Shown in pieces: positions 21,028-33,115 of a DNA stretch of 43,942 bases. The stretch is from positions 1 to 43,942 of the forward strand of contig WPDH01000394.1 of the NCBI GenBank assembly GCA_019137255.1, written 5' to 3'. Each line of letters starts with the position of its first letter. Position 1 is the stretch's first letter. Made by a program: the position numbers and the translations under genes. Source of the stretch: Corinectria fuckeliana (lineage: Eukaryota > Ascomycota > Sordariomycetes > Hypocreales > Nectriaceae). The notes under the pieces were generated by a model. The model had not been told where the DNA came from. It saw nothing but the letters and a program-made list of their open reading frames with translations, and ran no database searches.

Positions 21028-24000
21028 AGCGCGGTGCTTTGGTGCTTGTGCCTGGCGCTGTTTGTGCCTGGTGCTTGTGCCCGATGCCCCATAACGGCGG
21101 ACTGACCGCCATTCTGGAGCAGCAAACATTACATGTCAGACCGTCGTCTCTGGGACTAGGGCGCCAGCGACAAGCATTTCTCTCATGACCCGTCAAATCG
21201 CCCCCGTCGTCCGTCCACACAGCCGTCTGCCCGGATGAAACCGTGTCTCGGGGCCTCCTGGGCTGGCAACTGGCAGACGTCTTTCTGTCTCTCACGGCGG
21301 AACAGGCGGCGCATGCGAGACACATCCTAGGGCGACGAGAGACCACGGACAGAGGCTCGGCGTGCACTGTCATGTGTGTGTGTGCTGCCAAACCTGGTTG
21401 ATCAAGCAAGGGAGCGCAGCATCATGCGATGACGAGCAAAGGGCTTCGTGGCTGGAGCAAACATCGGACATGAGACAGAAGAGGAGAGGAGAGCGGAGCG
21501 ACACGAGGGATACTTCCACGATACACCCCTACCCGGCAATGGCCAATGTGCGAATACTTGTTCCGAAAATACAGGATACACTTCTCTACATAGTACCATG
21601 CACTTACTGGTATGGTGTTGTCGACTCCGCGGCCAAAGCAAGTGAACCAACATGCATTCAACGGGCGACGAGATTGGTAGTGTGACAGAAATGTGGACAA
21701 CAACGGGCGCATTCCCCTGGCCACCCGCCCTGTTCTTGCCGTTCATTGGACGCGTCCTTTGCGTCCTTTGCATCCTGTTCCTCACTGACAGCCTCACTTC
21801 TTCCGTCTCGCAGCACGCACGCGCTCACACAGACACACATTGACGAGCAACACTGGGCACACTCTCGCACAGATGCACCTCACTCTGAGTAACAGGCTGC
21901 TAGGTAGCACTGCACTTGCTGCGGCAGGGAACAAGTGTCTTCGGCCCGGCATCAGGCCCCAATCAGAACAACGCCAGCACTGCAGCCGTCTGTTTTCAGC
22001 AACTTAACGCCTAGGGCCTGCATTCTCTTGCGTCTAAGACAGTACGCGGTACACCATCACAGGGACGTGCGTGTTAGCAAAGGACCTGCGACGCTACGTT
22101 CCAGAAGGTATGAGATTGATACTGGTGGGTGAATCACCACCTGAGTCCTTGAATCGGCGCCTCAAGCTAGTCAACCTTGACTGTATCCCTCCTAACAGCT
22201 GCCACCCCTGCGACCTGTAGGTTGGCCGAGGCCGAGGCCAGCCCTGCAATCCGTTGCAACAATTTGGACCACGTTCGATGCTCTCAGTGGAAACCATGCT
22301 GGCAGATGATGGCTGGCCTCGATCTCCGTGGCCAGGTTGGCACCCCGACGGGCGGCTGTTTTACTTGTTGTGAGACCACGGAAACTCATCCTGGCCTCGC
22401 TTGCCGCCGAACAACACCAAATTATGGGGAGCGAATATGCCTACAAGGTGAGACCGTGAGAGGACAGCCGCCTTGCTCTGTTGCCAGTGAAGGCCAAGGC
22501 AAACCAACAACCCTAGGAACTTCCTTCCGTCAGCCCTAGCTCTATATCGCCCGGCTTATACCGGCGGCCTACCTGCAACCCACGGCCTGGACTGGGTCTC
22601 ACATCGAGAAATGTAACTGCATAATTATCCAGCCACTGGGATGCCTCAACCCGATATAGTGCGCTGGACGTCGATCCCACCGCCCATTTGCATAACTCCA
22701 GGCTGGCTTGCTCATTGGGTATGGGTGGTCAGACAAACTCCCTCTGATCGGTACGCTGATGTCCACAGCATAGGCGCTCTAGTCCCGAGGGGGAAGCGAC
22801 TTGCCGACACGTCTCGTCAAATTGATTGCTCACTGAGCGGTCGGACCAATGCTATCACTGATCGACAACCCCAACTACCTGCAGTAGTGGTGCCAGTTCA
22901 CTTTCAGCCCCCCCCTTGCTGGACCGAAGACTTGAGTGCTGTATGTACCTTTTGCAGCAACGCAGCAAGCAGGAGGCTGGCGGGCTGTCCAACCCCAACA
23001 GCGCAGAGGCCAGCAGCCAGAGTCTTTTGGCTGATACGTCGAGAAAGGCACAGAAAGAGAGGGTCTAAAACGGAGCCAACTCGATGACTTCATGCATTCC
23101 GGACGGTCCGCACAACACGTCGCCGAGCGCCACGGACTGCCGTCAGTATGTTCTCCACGAGCCAATCGCTCGTGCACTCTCCCGATCTTTACGTGTTTGC
23201 GGAGGATTCCAGCGAGCAAGGTTTGCTGTTCGTTCCATCTGTCATCTTGGGGCATTGGCCGGCCAAAGCATGCGTACGAAGGTACGACCGGACTGCCTCC
23301 ACACCAAACTCAGTGCGTGTGTTCATCTTTGCTTTGTCTCGTCGTGCGCCGACTCCAGATGCCACCCCGTTATGCCGCGCCCGGGGCAGAGTTGAGAATC
23401 AGAGGAGTCAGAGAGTCAGACACATGGAGGCAAAACGTCAGAAGGCGGGGCCAAGGAGCAAAAGCCATTGCCGTCACGGGGCTGTCGATTATTCAACATT
23501 CGCCCGACGGTGGAGAGGGAGGGAGCAGGCAGCACGGAGAGCTGAGGCCGGACGGGCCGCCAGCAGCACAGAAAGCACACGCAACACCGGACACACACAT
23601 TGATTGATTGATACACACTCACGCACGCGCACTGGACACGGAGGCTGGGGGCGAGGAGCGAAGAGCGAGGAGCAGTCTGGAGGAGAGAGAAGGGTGTCAG
23701 CAGAGCACAAAGAGGCTGCTGCCCTCCGTCCCATCGCCAATGGATGATGGATCAACCACCATGACGGAGCCTTTGACTGGACGAGACACTGTGGCCTTGG
23801 GGTGGGCCGATGGATGGCGTTAGTGCTGAGAGGAGAAGGGCCTGGCTGGCTTGCTGGAGGCAGTGACACAGGCGAACCACTTTATTTGGTGTGTCAGACT
23901 ACCTCCGCACCCTTGCCTCTCGTATATTGCTCGGCGTCACGGTCGTCACCAAGGCGCCATCCCTGTTTGAATAGTCGACGCCCCCTTGACGCCTTGACGC

Positions 24001-24853
24001 CCCCCTCGACGCCCCAAGCAAAGCCAAGGCAGGCGAACCTTAACATCCATGCTCCACAAGCACCGACAAGAATAGCCGGCGCATTAACACACGCTGGCCA
24101 AGACAAGCCCCTCCACCCCAGCAGGGCCCCATGTCTGTAATCTCTCCAACAGGACCAGGGTATGATGAAGCTCGGTGGGTCTCTTTCGTGTGGCCCTGGC
24201 AAGCCTAGGTGTGTGTGGGTGCTCCACGCAATCCCAAGCCCGAGGCGTGACGAGACGGGTACGTATCCAGTCCTCGCCCGCCTCGCCGTGAGTCTTGGTC
24301 TTGTCCCATCACGGGCTGCTGGCTGCTCACGGCTTGTTAACTACCTCACATCGCCCACCCTCCGGTTGATGCGCTCTGGCTTTGAGGGACCTCATCACCG
24401 CTTTCACGACACTCCTTCCGAACTCCTTTCACAATCCGCCCCGTCTGCTCCCGCAGTCGTGACCACCCGGTCCTCTTGTCGCCTCTGTCCTCTGTCTCTT
24501 GTTAGTCCATCAACTGCCGACAAACTCGACCTTCCTGGACGGCGACTTCCATCACACCAACCTTGACCTCTTTGCTTATCTCGACCCGTTGATTCGGCCC
24601 TCGGGACCTCACTTACACGACAACCACTCAACCCTCACGACCACTTCCATTCAATCTGCAGGACTCTTCTTTTTCTTCGAACCGTTGGAAAACCTGGATT
24701 GGATCAGGATACTTTGGCCCACGGAAAATACTCTTTCTGTGTTTTCTCTTTCCTTTTAATCTCTCTGTCCCGTTTGGTATCCTTATTGGCCCTGGACCCG
24801 ACCCAAGAAAACCACCCCCCATTTAGGACCTTTTGGATATCAAATCGAATAAC

Positions 24854-26465
24854 ATGCAGCATCATGCCCCCTTTGGTTACGCAACCCCTCCGGCCTCTCC
24901 TGGTTTCGACCACCCCAAGTGCGCCGTTCAACAACCCTATGCGCCGCGACACTTCCAGCCCCGGTGTATTCCCCTCGCTCCAGAGGAGAGGCTAGGTCGC
25001 CTGCTTGAGGGCAAGCTTCAGCTGACGGACATCCTTGGAACCGGTGCGTATGGCGTCGTCTATTTGGCTGTCGACATCAAGACCGGACAGAAGTATGCCG
25101 TCAAGTGCCTCAGCAAGTTCAACCCTGATGGAACTCCCCTGGAATCCCGGCAGTGTGCCTACCAACAACGCGAGATCCGTCTTCACTATCAGGCATCGAC
25201 GCATTCCAATGTCGTCCAGATGCTGAAGATTGTGAGTGATCCCGACTGCATCTATGTTATTCTAGAGTATTGCCCCGAGGGCGATCTCTTCCTGAATATC
25301 ACGGAGCGCGGTCAATATGTTGGTAAGGATGAACTCTCCCGGAACATCTTCCTCCAGATCCTGGATGCCGTGGAGCACTGCCACAACCTGGGAATCTACC
25401 ACAGGGACCTCAAGCCGGAGAACATCTTGGTGACCAACCACGGAGACACGGTGAAGCTGGCCGACTTTGGTCTGGCTACCTCCGAAGACCGCTCCGAGGA
25501 TTATGGATGCGGATCAACCTTCTACATGAGTCCAGGTACATTTCTCTTCCCTTTCTCAGAGTCTTCTCGCTCCCCCCAATACCCATGACAGACAACTAAC
25601 GATTCCCTTTTTTCTTTTTCCAGAATGTCTGGACCCTTCTACCCGGAAGCCCTACTACATGTGCGCCCCCAATGATGTCTGGAGCCTTGGTGTTATCCTC
25701 GTCAACCTTACCTGCGGACGCAACCCATGGAAACAGGCTTCCTTTCTGGATTCCACGTACCGAGCCTATGCTGGATCTAAGGACTTTCTCAAGACCATCC
25801 TCCCGTTGTCGGAAGAACTGAACGACATTCTGGGACGGATCTTCAACCCCATTCCCGAGCAGCGGATCACTCTTCCCGAGCTCCGAACCAGGATCATGGC
25901 CTGCTCCCAGTTTACGGTGCCGCCGATGTCGACCATCGCTCCCCCGACACCCCCGGCTTCGCCCGTCCACTTTCTCCCCAAATACGTTTCCCACGAGGAC
26001 GCCATCCTTGACGACTACGAGTACGACTCGCCTCTCTCCCCGGCCTCCTCGGACGATGAGGGCTCGCTCACCTCGAGCGGGTCGACCATCGACGACCTCG
26101 ACGATGACTTCATCCAGGAGCAACACATGCAGGATGCTCCCCAGGACTACACGCCCCACGCTTATGACCCAGAGGAACACCGGGAACAACTCATCTACCA
26201 CAGCCAGGAATTCGTGCCCCAAAACTACTCCGGGCCCGTTCCTGGAGTGTCCATGGTGGTTCCCCCTCAACCCATGCACTGCCCTCAGGTTCCTCTACAG
26301 GTCCAGATCCAGGCACCCATTCCGGTCCAGGCTCCATGCCAACCCAAATCATACTTCCCCATCTGGGATATGGTAAAATACGTTCAACAGGTGCCGATGC
26401 TTCAGCACCATGTTCCCTTCCACCAACAGGTCCCTTTCATGCCGACCTTCCAAGGATGCTATTAG
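24854..26465 (+). CDS. ran1: Ran1/Pat1-type serine/threonine kinase (Sks1/Vhs1-like)
   Basis: Exons 24854-25535 and 25624-26465 give 507 residues. The 88-bp intron (25536-25623) is GTACAT...GACAACTAAC...TTTTTCCAG, and the frame resumes ECLDPSTRKPYY. The kinase domain spans about residues 54-305: loop GTGAYG (62-67), Lys84 in YAVK, HRDLKPEN (183-190), DFG (204-206), GCGSTFYMSPECL and DVWSLGVILVNL. This insertion-poor domain with its FYMSPECL segment matches the fungal Ran1/Pat1-Sks1-Vhs1 group. In fission yeast Pat1/Ran1 blocks meiosis; Sks1 and Vhs1 link nutrient state to growth. The C-terminal ~200 residues are disordered, acidic then Pro/Gln/Val-rich. The first ATG in frame was used. The gene stands alone between 7.1 and 4.5 kb of gene-free DNA, suggesting complex regulation. 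Exact orthology is not proven. Confidence 0.88.
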
Positions 26466-27845
26466 AGCCCATCTACAACTCATGTCTGAAGAGATATTGT
26501 CTGTTCTTGAGCCAAGGCTCCACTGGATACCTCGGATGGAACTTGTCTCCCATGGCAAATCACCACAAAGCCGAGGACCTCCTGGATTCTTAACTTCTTT
26601 TGGACACACTACTCAACGTTTTTAATCATCGACCCTTGGAGAAATATTATCCGAATCCTAGGGACCACGACATATATCTATCTGGATGAACCAAAAGCCC
26701 GTGCCAGGATCACGCTAGAATTTTACGAACCACGAAATGAAAATGCGGGACCCCAACTTCACTTCGGCCTTGTGTATCTACTCATGATAAAATTTGCCTT
26801 TGGATTCCTCTCGTTTTGCTTTTGTCACTTTTATGTCCCTCCTTTTAAAAGCGTGGAGTTTTTTTTTTTTTTTTGTTGCCAGGATTATGAGGAAGGGCAA
26901 GAGCCAGTTCTTGTAGAAGCATGCAGTATGGCGCAGAGAAACCGGGGAACACTTTTTGCGAAGATTTCTGGAGATGGAGTTTTTTATTTTATTTTACATC
27001 TGGAACCCCTCCGGCTTGCTGCTTCTTCTACTATTCCGTTGGGCTTACACGAGCTGACTGGGACGAGATTGCGCTGGAGACGAAGACAAAATATGTTTTA
27101 ATCAGCACACCTTTTTGGCGAGGCAGGTCTTTCTCGATAGACGGAGGAATGGCCTAGACGTTCGCTTGGTCAGGGACAAGATTTATGAACCCTTCTCTCT
27201 TTTTGTTATTATCACGACGGGATGGGAACGGCTTCAGCGGAAAATATGGGACTGGAAATAGGGTGTTGTGAAGATTAGAGCGAGAGGACGGCTCAATAGC
27301 CAAACGCGCTGAAAGATTGCGCACACACGTTTTGGAGACGGCAGGTGGCCTCGAAGTTGCCTCAGCCGATCAAATGAATAACAAAAGAATCGACAGCCAT
27401 TTCAACTTGATGCATTATTTTGACCACCACATGGTCTTGCAAGTTTTGACGTCTTCGCAGTTGTTTGTCACTAACAGATCTAGTACGACTGCGCTACTAG
27501 TTGGAGGTCATTCACAACTGCGCGGGATCGCCGGTTGCGGAAATGGATATCCTCAGCAAAAGGCCGGATGGAGGGGGCTCATTCGGTTCCTAGCGCCCCA
27601 AACGCCTTGCACCGTCTCCTGAGCTAGACTCTTTATTTTCCCATGGGCGAAAACATCCGCAGCGAGAAACTACTGCACAAGCCGTTCCCCCCCAATCCTC
27701 CCGCACCCGAGCGAGATTGGTCTCTTTGTTTCCTCCTTGGTGGATGCAACGCTGCGGGAAGCAAGAAAAACAGGGCGGGCGAGTGGCGGCCAATGGGCGT
27801 GGATGGAACGGAGACGGGGCGGACGGCATGCGTTAGCGGGAGAAA

Positions 27846-27903
27846 GGGGGGGGGGGGGGCGGGAAGGGGTTGAATGGGNNGGGGGGAAGGGGGGGGGGGG
27901 GGG
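27846..27903 (+). repeat. Poly-G tracts flanking a two-base assembly gap
   Basis: Runs of 14 G (27846-27859) and 15 G (27889-27903) flank undetermined bases at 27879-27880. The string TTGAATGGG occurs on both sides of the second run. The true length is uncertain; the G-rich strand could form quadruplexes. Confidence 0.8.
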
Positions 27904-28179
27904 CTGGAATGGGTTGAATGGGATGGATGGATGGGATGAGATGGTGGAGTGGGGACGGCATTGTTTGCGTGTGCGAGAGAGAGAGAGAGTGAGGGTGAGG
28001 GAGCAGAGACGAGTTAGTTGGTTCGTGGTGGTGGGATCCCTAATTCACAGCTTGGAGACTGGAGAAAAGACGATTATTGGAGCGATGGCAAGACGGGAAC
28101 ATGGCAGAGCGGAACTTTGGGCTGCAGGGATGAAGTTGTGCAACAATGGTTGGCTGATCTGTTGATCTTCGTTTGAGCC

Positions 28180-28232
28180 ATGATGGTGGTGGTGGTGATG
28201 GTGATGGTGATGATGATGGTGACGGATGGTGG
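28180..28232. repeat. GGT/GAT triplet microsatellite
   Basis: An imperfect run of GGT and GAT triplets in intergenic DNA. On the minus strand it would read as poly-His/Ile in chance frames. Confidence 0.8.
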
Positions 28233-28913
28233 TTGAACGGCGCGCGGATCCCTCCAAGACTTGAGACAACAAAGGCTGAGAAGAGGGAGAACGGGACTAT
28301 CCCATGACGACTTGTCATACCGCATTTCGTCAACTCTCGACATGCATAAGATGGTTATCTAGTAGTCATGGTTCTGTCAACTGACTGGCCAAAGATACGG
28401 AGAAAGTCAAGACTGCCTCTGCCTCTGCCTCTCGGATACGACCTTCTTCCCTGTATGGCTTGCATTTCACGGCGGCATATGCAAGCACTCTAAACGAGAC
28501 CGAAACAAGAGCCTCGCTCTCACCGCAAGAATGGAAACCTAACCTACGAAGCAGATCTACCTATCTCGTGTTTAGTCCGTTATGATGTCTCACTTGTTGC
28601 TGCCACAGCGTACATACGAACAGAACAGGTTTATTCACTCTCATTCACATTCCCAGCCCAGCAAGCGAGCACCCTGGGCTGAGATGAGGTGGAGAGAGGC
28701 CCCGTCTAAGCGAGCCACATGGTTTGTGCTTGTCTTCCTTCTTTCCTTGCTTCGAGACGAAGCCAAGTTTTTGTGGAGGGTCCGAAGGGGGAAGTAAGAA
28801 GAATGGCATCTTGTCGTAGACGGACTTTTGCATCGCCATCTGACGTCGCATTCCTGACGAGAAATAAGGGAGGGAGCAAGAGGGAGGCGACAAAACCTTG
28901 AGTCTATCCAGAG

Positions 28914-28936
28914 AAGCAAGCAAGCAAGCAAGCAAG
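28914..28936. repeat. CAAG tetranucleotide repeat
   Basis: Five to six tandem copies of AGCA/CAAG. Intergenic microsatellite. Confidence 0.85.
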
Positions 28937-30988
28937 TCATCCTGCTGTACGTATTTCTTACCCAACCCAAACCCACACACAGCTGCTCGCCACATATGTC
29001 CCAATGTATGTATCACCGGAGGCCATCCCGCTACTGCAACCGCTCCCATTCCGTCTCTCTTGCGCCCGCGAGTCATGCATGATATACCTAAACTTGGCAA
29101 TATTACCGCGCACAACGTCGGGTCCACACCACCACTCACTCTGCCACTCCAGCCGGACGTTCTGGCCTGGATCCGTCTGTGCGCCTCACTAGGTCTAGTA
29201 CGTAGACGCGCCGATCACAGTTCGGAGAGAAATCAAGAAATCATGTGGGCTTGCGGCGTAGCGTGGATGGATGGCTGGCCCGGCGGTCGACGGAGGTGGG
29301 TTGGGGGAGTATGTACATGGCATAGTTGGATGATAAGCTGCTGGAATGCTGGAAAAAGGCGTGGCGAGCATTCGTAGGCAAGAATAGCCTTTATTCTTAG
29401 GGGGCTTGTGAAAGGTGGTGGTGGTGCTGCGCCGAATGGGACGCGTTGGTCATGGAGATGGGGGGAGTAAGAGTGGGCTGTGATGGAGTTGTGAACTTTC
29501 GAGACACATCACATCATCTGTCACCGCGTGGGAAATCTTGGCGCGCAGCTGTACATAGATGATACGATCAGAAGCTAATCCTGAATCTGTCGATAGCCCT
29601 CGCAATAAGGCCTGGGGGAAATGGGGCCCTGTTAGACCTTCACTCCGTTCAAGCTTGTAATACACACTTCGGTCCGAGCTGTTCGCCAGTGGCTGCAAGC
29701 TTCGTCGGATGGCGCCGCGAATGCTAAAGGCTACCAGCCATTCGTGACATTCAACTAACTAGGCTTATGTTATAACCTTTTCTCGTGCCACGGGGGCTTA
29801 GGAATTCGGACTTGGGGATGTTCTGGAAACGGCGCGAGTTGCACACGAGCAAAAAGCCCACAGCTGATGATGTTGACGTAGGGTGGTCCACATTGTCCTT
29901 GTTGTCTATCCATCACGGACTTACATATGTAGCTAACTTATAGGCTCTGGCGAGTTGGGATGCGGCGCCGGATGGGGCCCTTTTTCTTTTTTTGTTGCCG
30001 TTGGACGCTAGGAGACTTTCGATCCGTGAGACATGGTGATGGCGATGGCGATGGAGTCGATGATTAATCTAGCTGGTGGAGTTTTTGAGCGGATCCCGGG
30101 AAACGTGTTGGCTGAGACCGGCCCCTTCTTGGAACAGCGGGGCTTATTCCCGATGGGAATGGGATCGAGATGAGGCTGAAATCCACATGTCAGAGTTTTT
30201 GTTTCCCTTTCTTCCGGTGACATTCGTGATGTGGAGCGAGGGGCGTATGGTTTGCGCTCGAGGGAAGAAGGTAGCTCATCCGAGGTCTTGGGCAATTGCC
30301 GGGACGCCATTTCAACTTTTGTCTTGGATGAAAGATCCAACTCTGTGGTAGTGGGGGGGAGTCTAAGTCAAATCGCAGTTAACACGTCACCATTGTCTGA
30401 CTCGTTGTTGGCTTGATTGACTCTGGGAATGCGTCTGAAGATACCGAGTGGCCTTATCCCAGGCCTATCTGCTGGCACGAAGTTAGTAGGCCTAGGGCCC
30501 TTTGGACTGAACTGATATACGTACTGGTGTTGGTAGCATTCCCGGTATACCGTAGAAGGTAATTTCTTAAAGAATTGACGCGCTTTGAATCATATCGCGT
30601 AGAGCGTTTCGGTCCTGTCCCCGATAGACCTGTCGCTAACGATTGGCGATGTCTTGCCGGCTGAACAGACTCGGGAAGACTAGAGTCGCTGTAGCTTCAA
30701 GTTGATGAACTTGATGGCGCTGGGTATCACACCTAATTGCGTATCGTCATACATATCTAATTGAATGAGGCATAGAAACCCTTAAATGCTGGGTGAAAAC
30801 TTGAAGCAATGCATAGCAACATTGGTGTGGTTTTGCGAGGATGTAAAAGTTCAAGGTCGACATAAACATCACCTCTCATCCTAATGAGCATGTTTCTTGT
30901 AATCGCCTTCTCTTTCGGCGAAGGGGTGAAGCTGCTGCCAGCCCAACTGCATACATGTTCTTTTTAGATACACAGCTTAGGTCCACCG

Positions 30989-32806
30989 TTACGAATCCTC
31001 ATCCGTCAAGCTGAGACTCGAGACCATTTCCTCCAAGGACTTAACGACACTTATAAACACCCTGTCCTGCCCTTCCGTATCCGTCGATTTGCCCTGAGAC
31101 TCATCCTGACCAAGGTATCCCAAGCATTTGTTGACAACGTCCCGGTACCTAGGCCCAAACATACTCCGTCGTGCTGCTTTGCGAACGGCCAATAAGTCGT
31201 CCGGGTCGAACTGTGTCCAGCCGTCAATGCAAAGGAGAGAAACACCAAGACTGTGAAATCTCACGTCTCCGACACCACGATAGAGCAACTCGTCCTCGGT
31301 TGCCGCTAGGAGCTTGGGGTTGCTGGATTTATGGACACTTTCCATTTCCTGGTCACAGACGTATGCCTGCGAGAACTCGGCTTTGAGATGTAGAGTCTCG
31401 AGATAAGTAGTTGTGTCGTCTCTATTGAATACCGAGAAATCGTCGATTCGCCAACATCTCTTCATCCAAGGTGTGCAATGATATGCAAAGGCCGCTTCTG
31501 CGACCCTCAGGGCCAGCTCGAGGCGTTCCAGCACAGAGAAATGTGCTCCTGGTGACCGGGCAAATAATTCGTCCAGAGGAAATGTATTACTGAAGGTCAG
31601 AGAAACATCGTCAGTGTGAGATGATGTATAGAAACTGTGGCGCCATGGTTCCTCGGATTTCGTATCCAGGTACCCTAAATAGTTGTCGTCTGAATGGCCA
31701 AGAGCTCGCCTAAGACCCAGACAGCCATATTTGAAGTCCATCTCACAGGACGAACTACTGCTGGGAGACAATGGTTGAGTTGAAACCAATGGCATGTCCC
31801 TTGGTGCAGAAACGGTTTGAGAGTTCAGCGTTGAGTCGCCATGCTTCATGCGCTTCCTCGATAGTTGGGTTTCTTCCTTGCCATCCCCATCAGACGCTGA
31901 CGGTGTCATATAGGAATCCCCGGCTCGACGCTGCCTTTGGGACTGCACTTTGAAGTCGGTTGCTTCTGATGGTTTCCGGCCACCGGTGGGTTTCCCAGAT
32001 ATGGATAGATGATGTGGGGTCTCCCGGGACGTTGTGCTCAAAGACTTAACGAAGAGGCTCACAGTGTGTTGGCTGTGACCTTCATGGCTGCAGTTCCAGG
32101 CCCCGCAGAGATTATGATATAGAGCGTTGGACGTGAACCTGATTCTTTGCACTTTCAAGTGGGTTACCCCATCTTTGTCTGTGCCTATGGAGTTGCCTTT
32201 TCCCGCTGGAGTCGACTTGTTGAGTCCCTGGAGCTTTTCTCGTAGGGCCGTGAGGTCTTGGATGCGGTCACGAAGCACATTCGATGTTTTTTCCCACTCT
32301 GTTTCGACGACCGCTAGCTTTCCGCGTGTCTTTAGCTTGCGCATGGTTTCTTTGAGATTCTTGCCCTAGAGCACCTCGGTGTTAACGATAGTATGTCCCT
32401 ATTGCATTGGGAACGGTACCTTATGTGTGTCTTCGGTGCAGCGGTCGATTGCGTGACTCAATTCTTCAAGGACGTCGCCAACATCTCCCACCAGACCCAT
32501 GTAACTCACATAGCTGGGTCCCAAGCCAAGCTTCACCTTGCCGTCGAACTCAGCGTCGTTCCATTCCGCCCGGTCTCCATCAGCCTTCATCAAACCAATC
32601 GTCTCGTCGTCGAAGGCAAAGCGTAGGAGGTAATGGCACTCCAACTCGAACATGAATCGATTGAAATCGAGCCGTTTTCGCATCCGCTTCAATGTCTTCG
32701 AGTAGTGAACAAGCGTCTTGAGCTTTGAGTGGACTTGGCGATAGGATTGGACGGCCAGCGCTATCAATGGGACAACGCCCGCGGCTCCTAAAGCAAGCTC
32801 GGCCAT
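30989..32806 (-). CDS. DUF7580-like fungal protein with HeLo-like N-terminal helices
   Basis: Two exons on the minus strand: 32806-32420 and 32365-30989; 587 residues. The 54-bp intron (32366-32419) is GTACCG...GTGCTCTAG, phase 0, joining TEDTHK to GKNLKETMRK. The N terminus AELALGAAGVVPLIALAVQSY, followed by a basic helical stretch (YSKTLKRMRKRLDFNR), is the hallmark of a large fungal family with a HeLo-like helical domain. The middle (~210-350) is Ser-rich and disordered. The C-terminal block (ERLELALRVAEAAFAYH, then VGDVRFHSLGVSLLCID) resembles the DUF7580 region, which looks like a degenerate kinase-type fold. Related proteins have been linked to fungal incompatibility-like immunity; the function here is unknown. 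ATG 32806 matches the family start; an in-frame ATG at 32923 would add 39 residues. It shares a promoter with the C2H2 gene. Confidence 0.75.
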
Positions 32807-33115
32807 GGCGACAGAAGCGAAGCATGCGGAGGACGGCAGAGAAGAAAGCGAACTGAGAGCGGGCTCCGGCTGGAAATTCTCCTGGGGCGGTTTTTGCTGT
32901 CCAACCAGAGCCTTGTCGGGCATTTATGCAGAGCACAGTCTGCCTCGGCGTTGCCAACGGGGCTGAGTCGTCTTGCTGCCTAATTGATTCTGCCCTCTAC
33001 CCCAGAGGCCATCGAAAGAGCTTTCATTACATACTCGCCTTTCAACGCGATCTGGCTCTGCTCATGATCCAAACGATAGGTCCACGCCCATCGGTTCATC
33101 GTTATCAGGCGCAGA
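32807..33115. promoter_or_regulatory. 309-bp divergent promoter of DUF7580-like and C2H2 genes
   Basis: The two starts face away from each other across only 309 bp, by far the tightest divergent pair in the window, so co-regulation is plausible. No strong TATA box is seen. Confidence 0.5.

Larger units (their letters stand above)
17725..24853. other. Long gene-free region upstream of Ran1-like kinase (7.1 kb)
   Basis: No reading frame here shows a domain, signal or consistent coding character on either strand. The longest (171 codons, 23092-23607) is low-complexity and motif-free. The region has normal GC, so it is not a decayed transposon island. The last ~450 bp (24400-24850) is C/T-rich and is probably the kinase leader. 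It could carry regulatory elements or a non-coding RNA. Confidence 0.5.
26466..30988. other. Intergenic, no gene recognised (4.5 kb)
   Basis: Holds the kinase 3' region (AT-leaning, T-run near 26860-26874) and several simple repeats: G-runs around a two-base gap (27846-27903), GGT/GAT triplets (28180-28232) and CAAG repeats (28914-28936). Frames such as 28641-28976 and 30008-30340 show no domain and are treated as chance. Confidence 0.5.

Noticed and set aside
23092..23607. 171-codon plus-strand frame in the gene desert
   Set aside because: Non-ATG-dependent composition, no hydrophobic core or domain, several similar frames overlap. Not supportable as a gene.
30033..30173. 46-codon frame beginning MVMAMAMESMINLAGG
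   Set aside because: Looks coding at first sight, but its start is a GATGGC microsatellite, no donor site extends it, and a 110-codon frame overlaps on the opposite strand.
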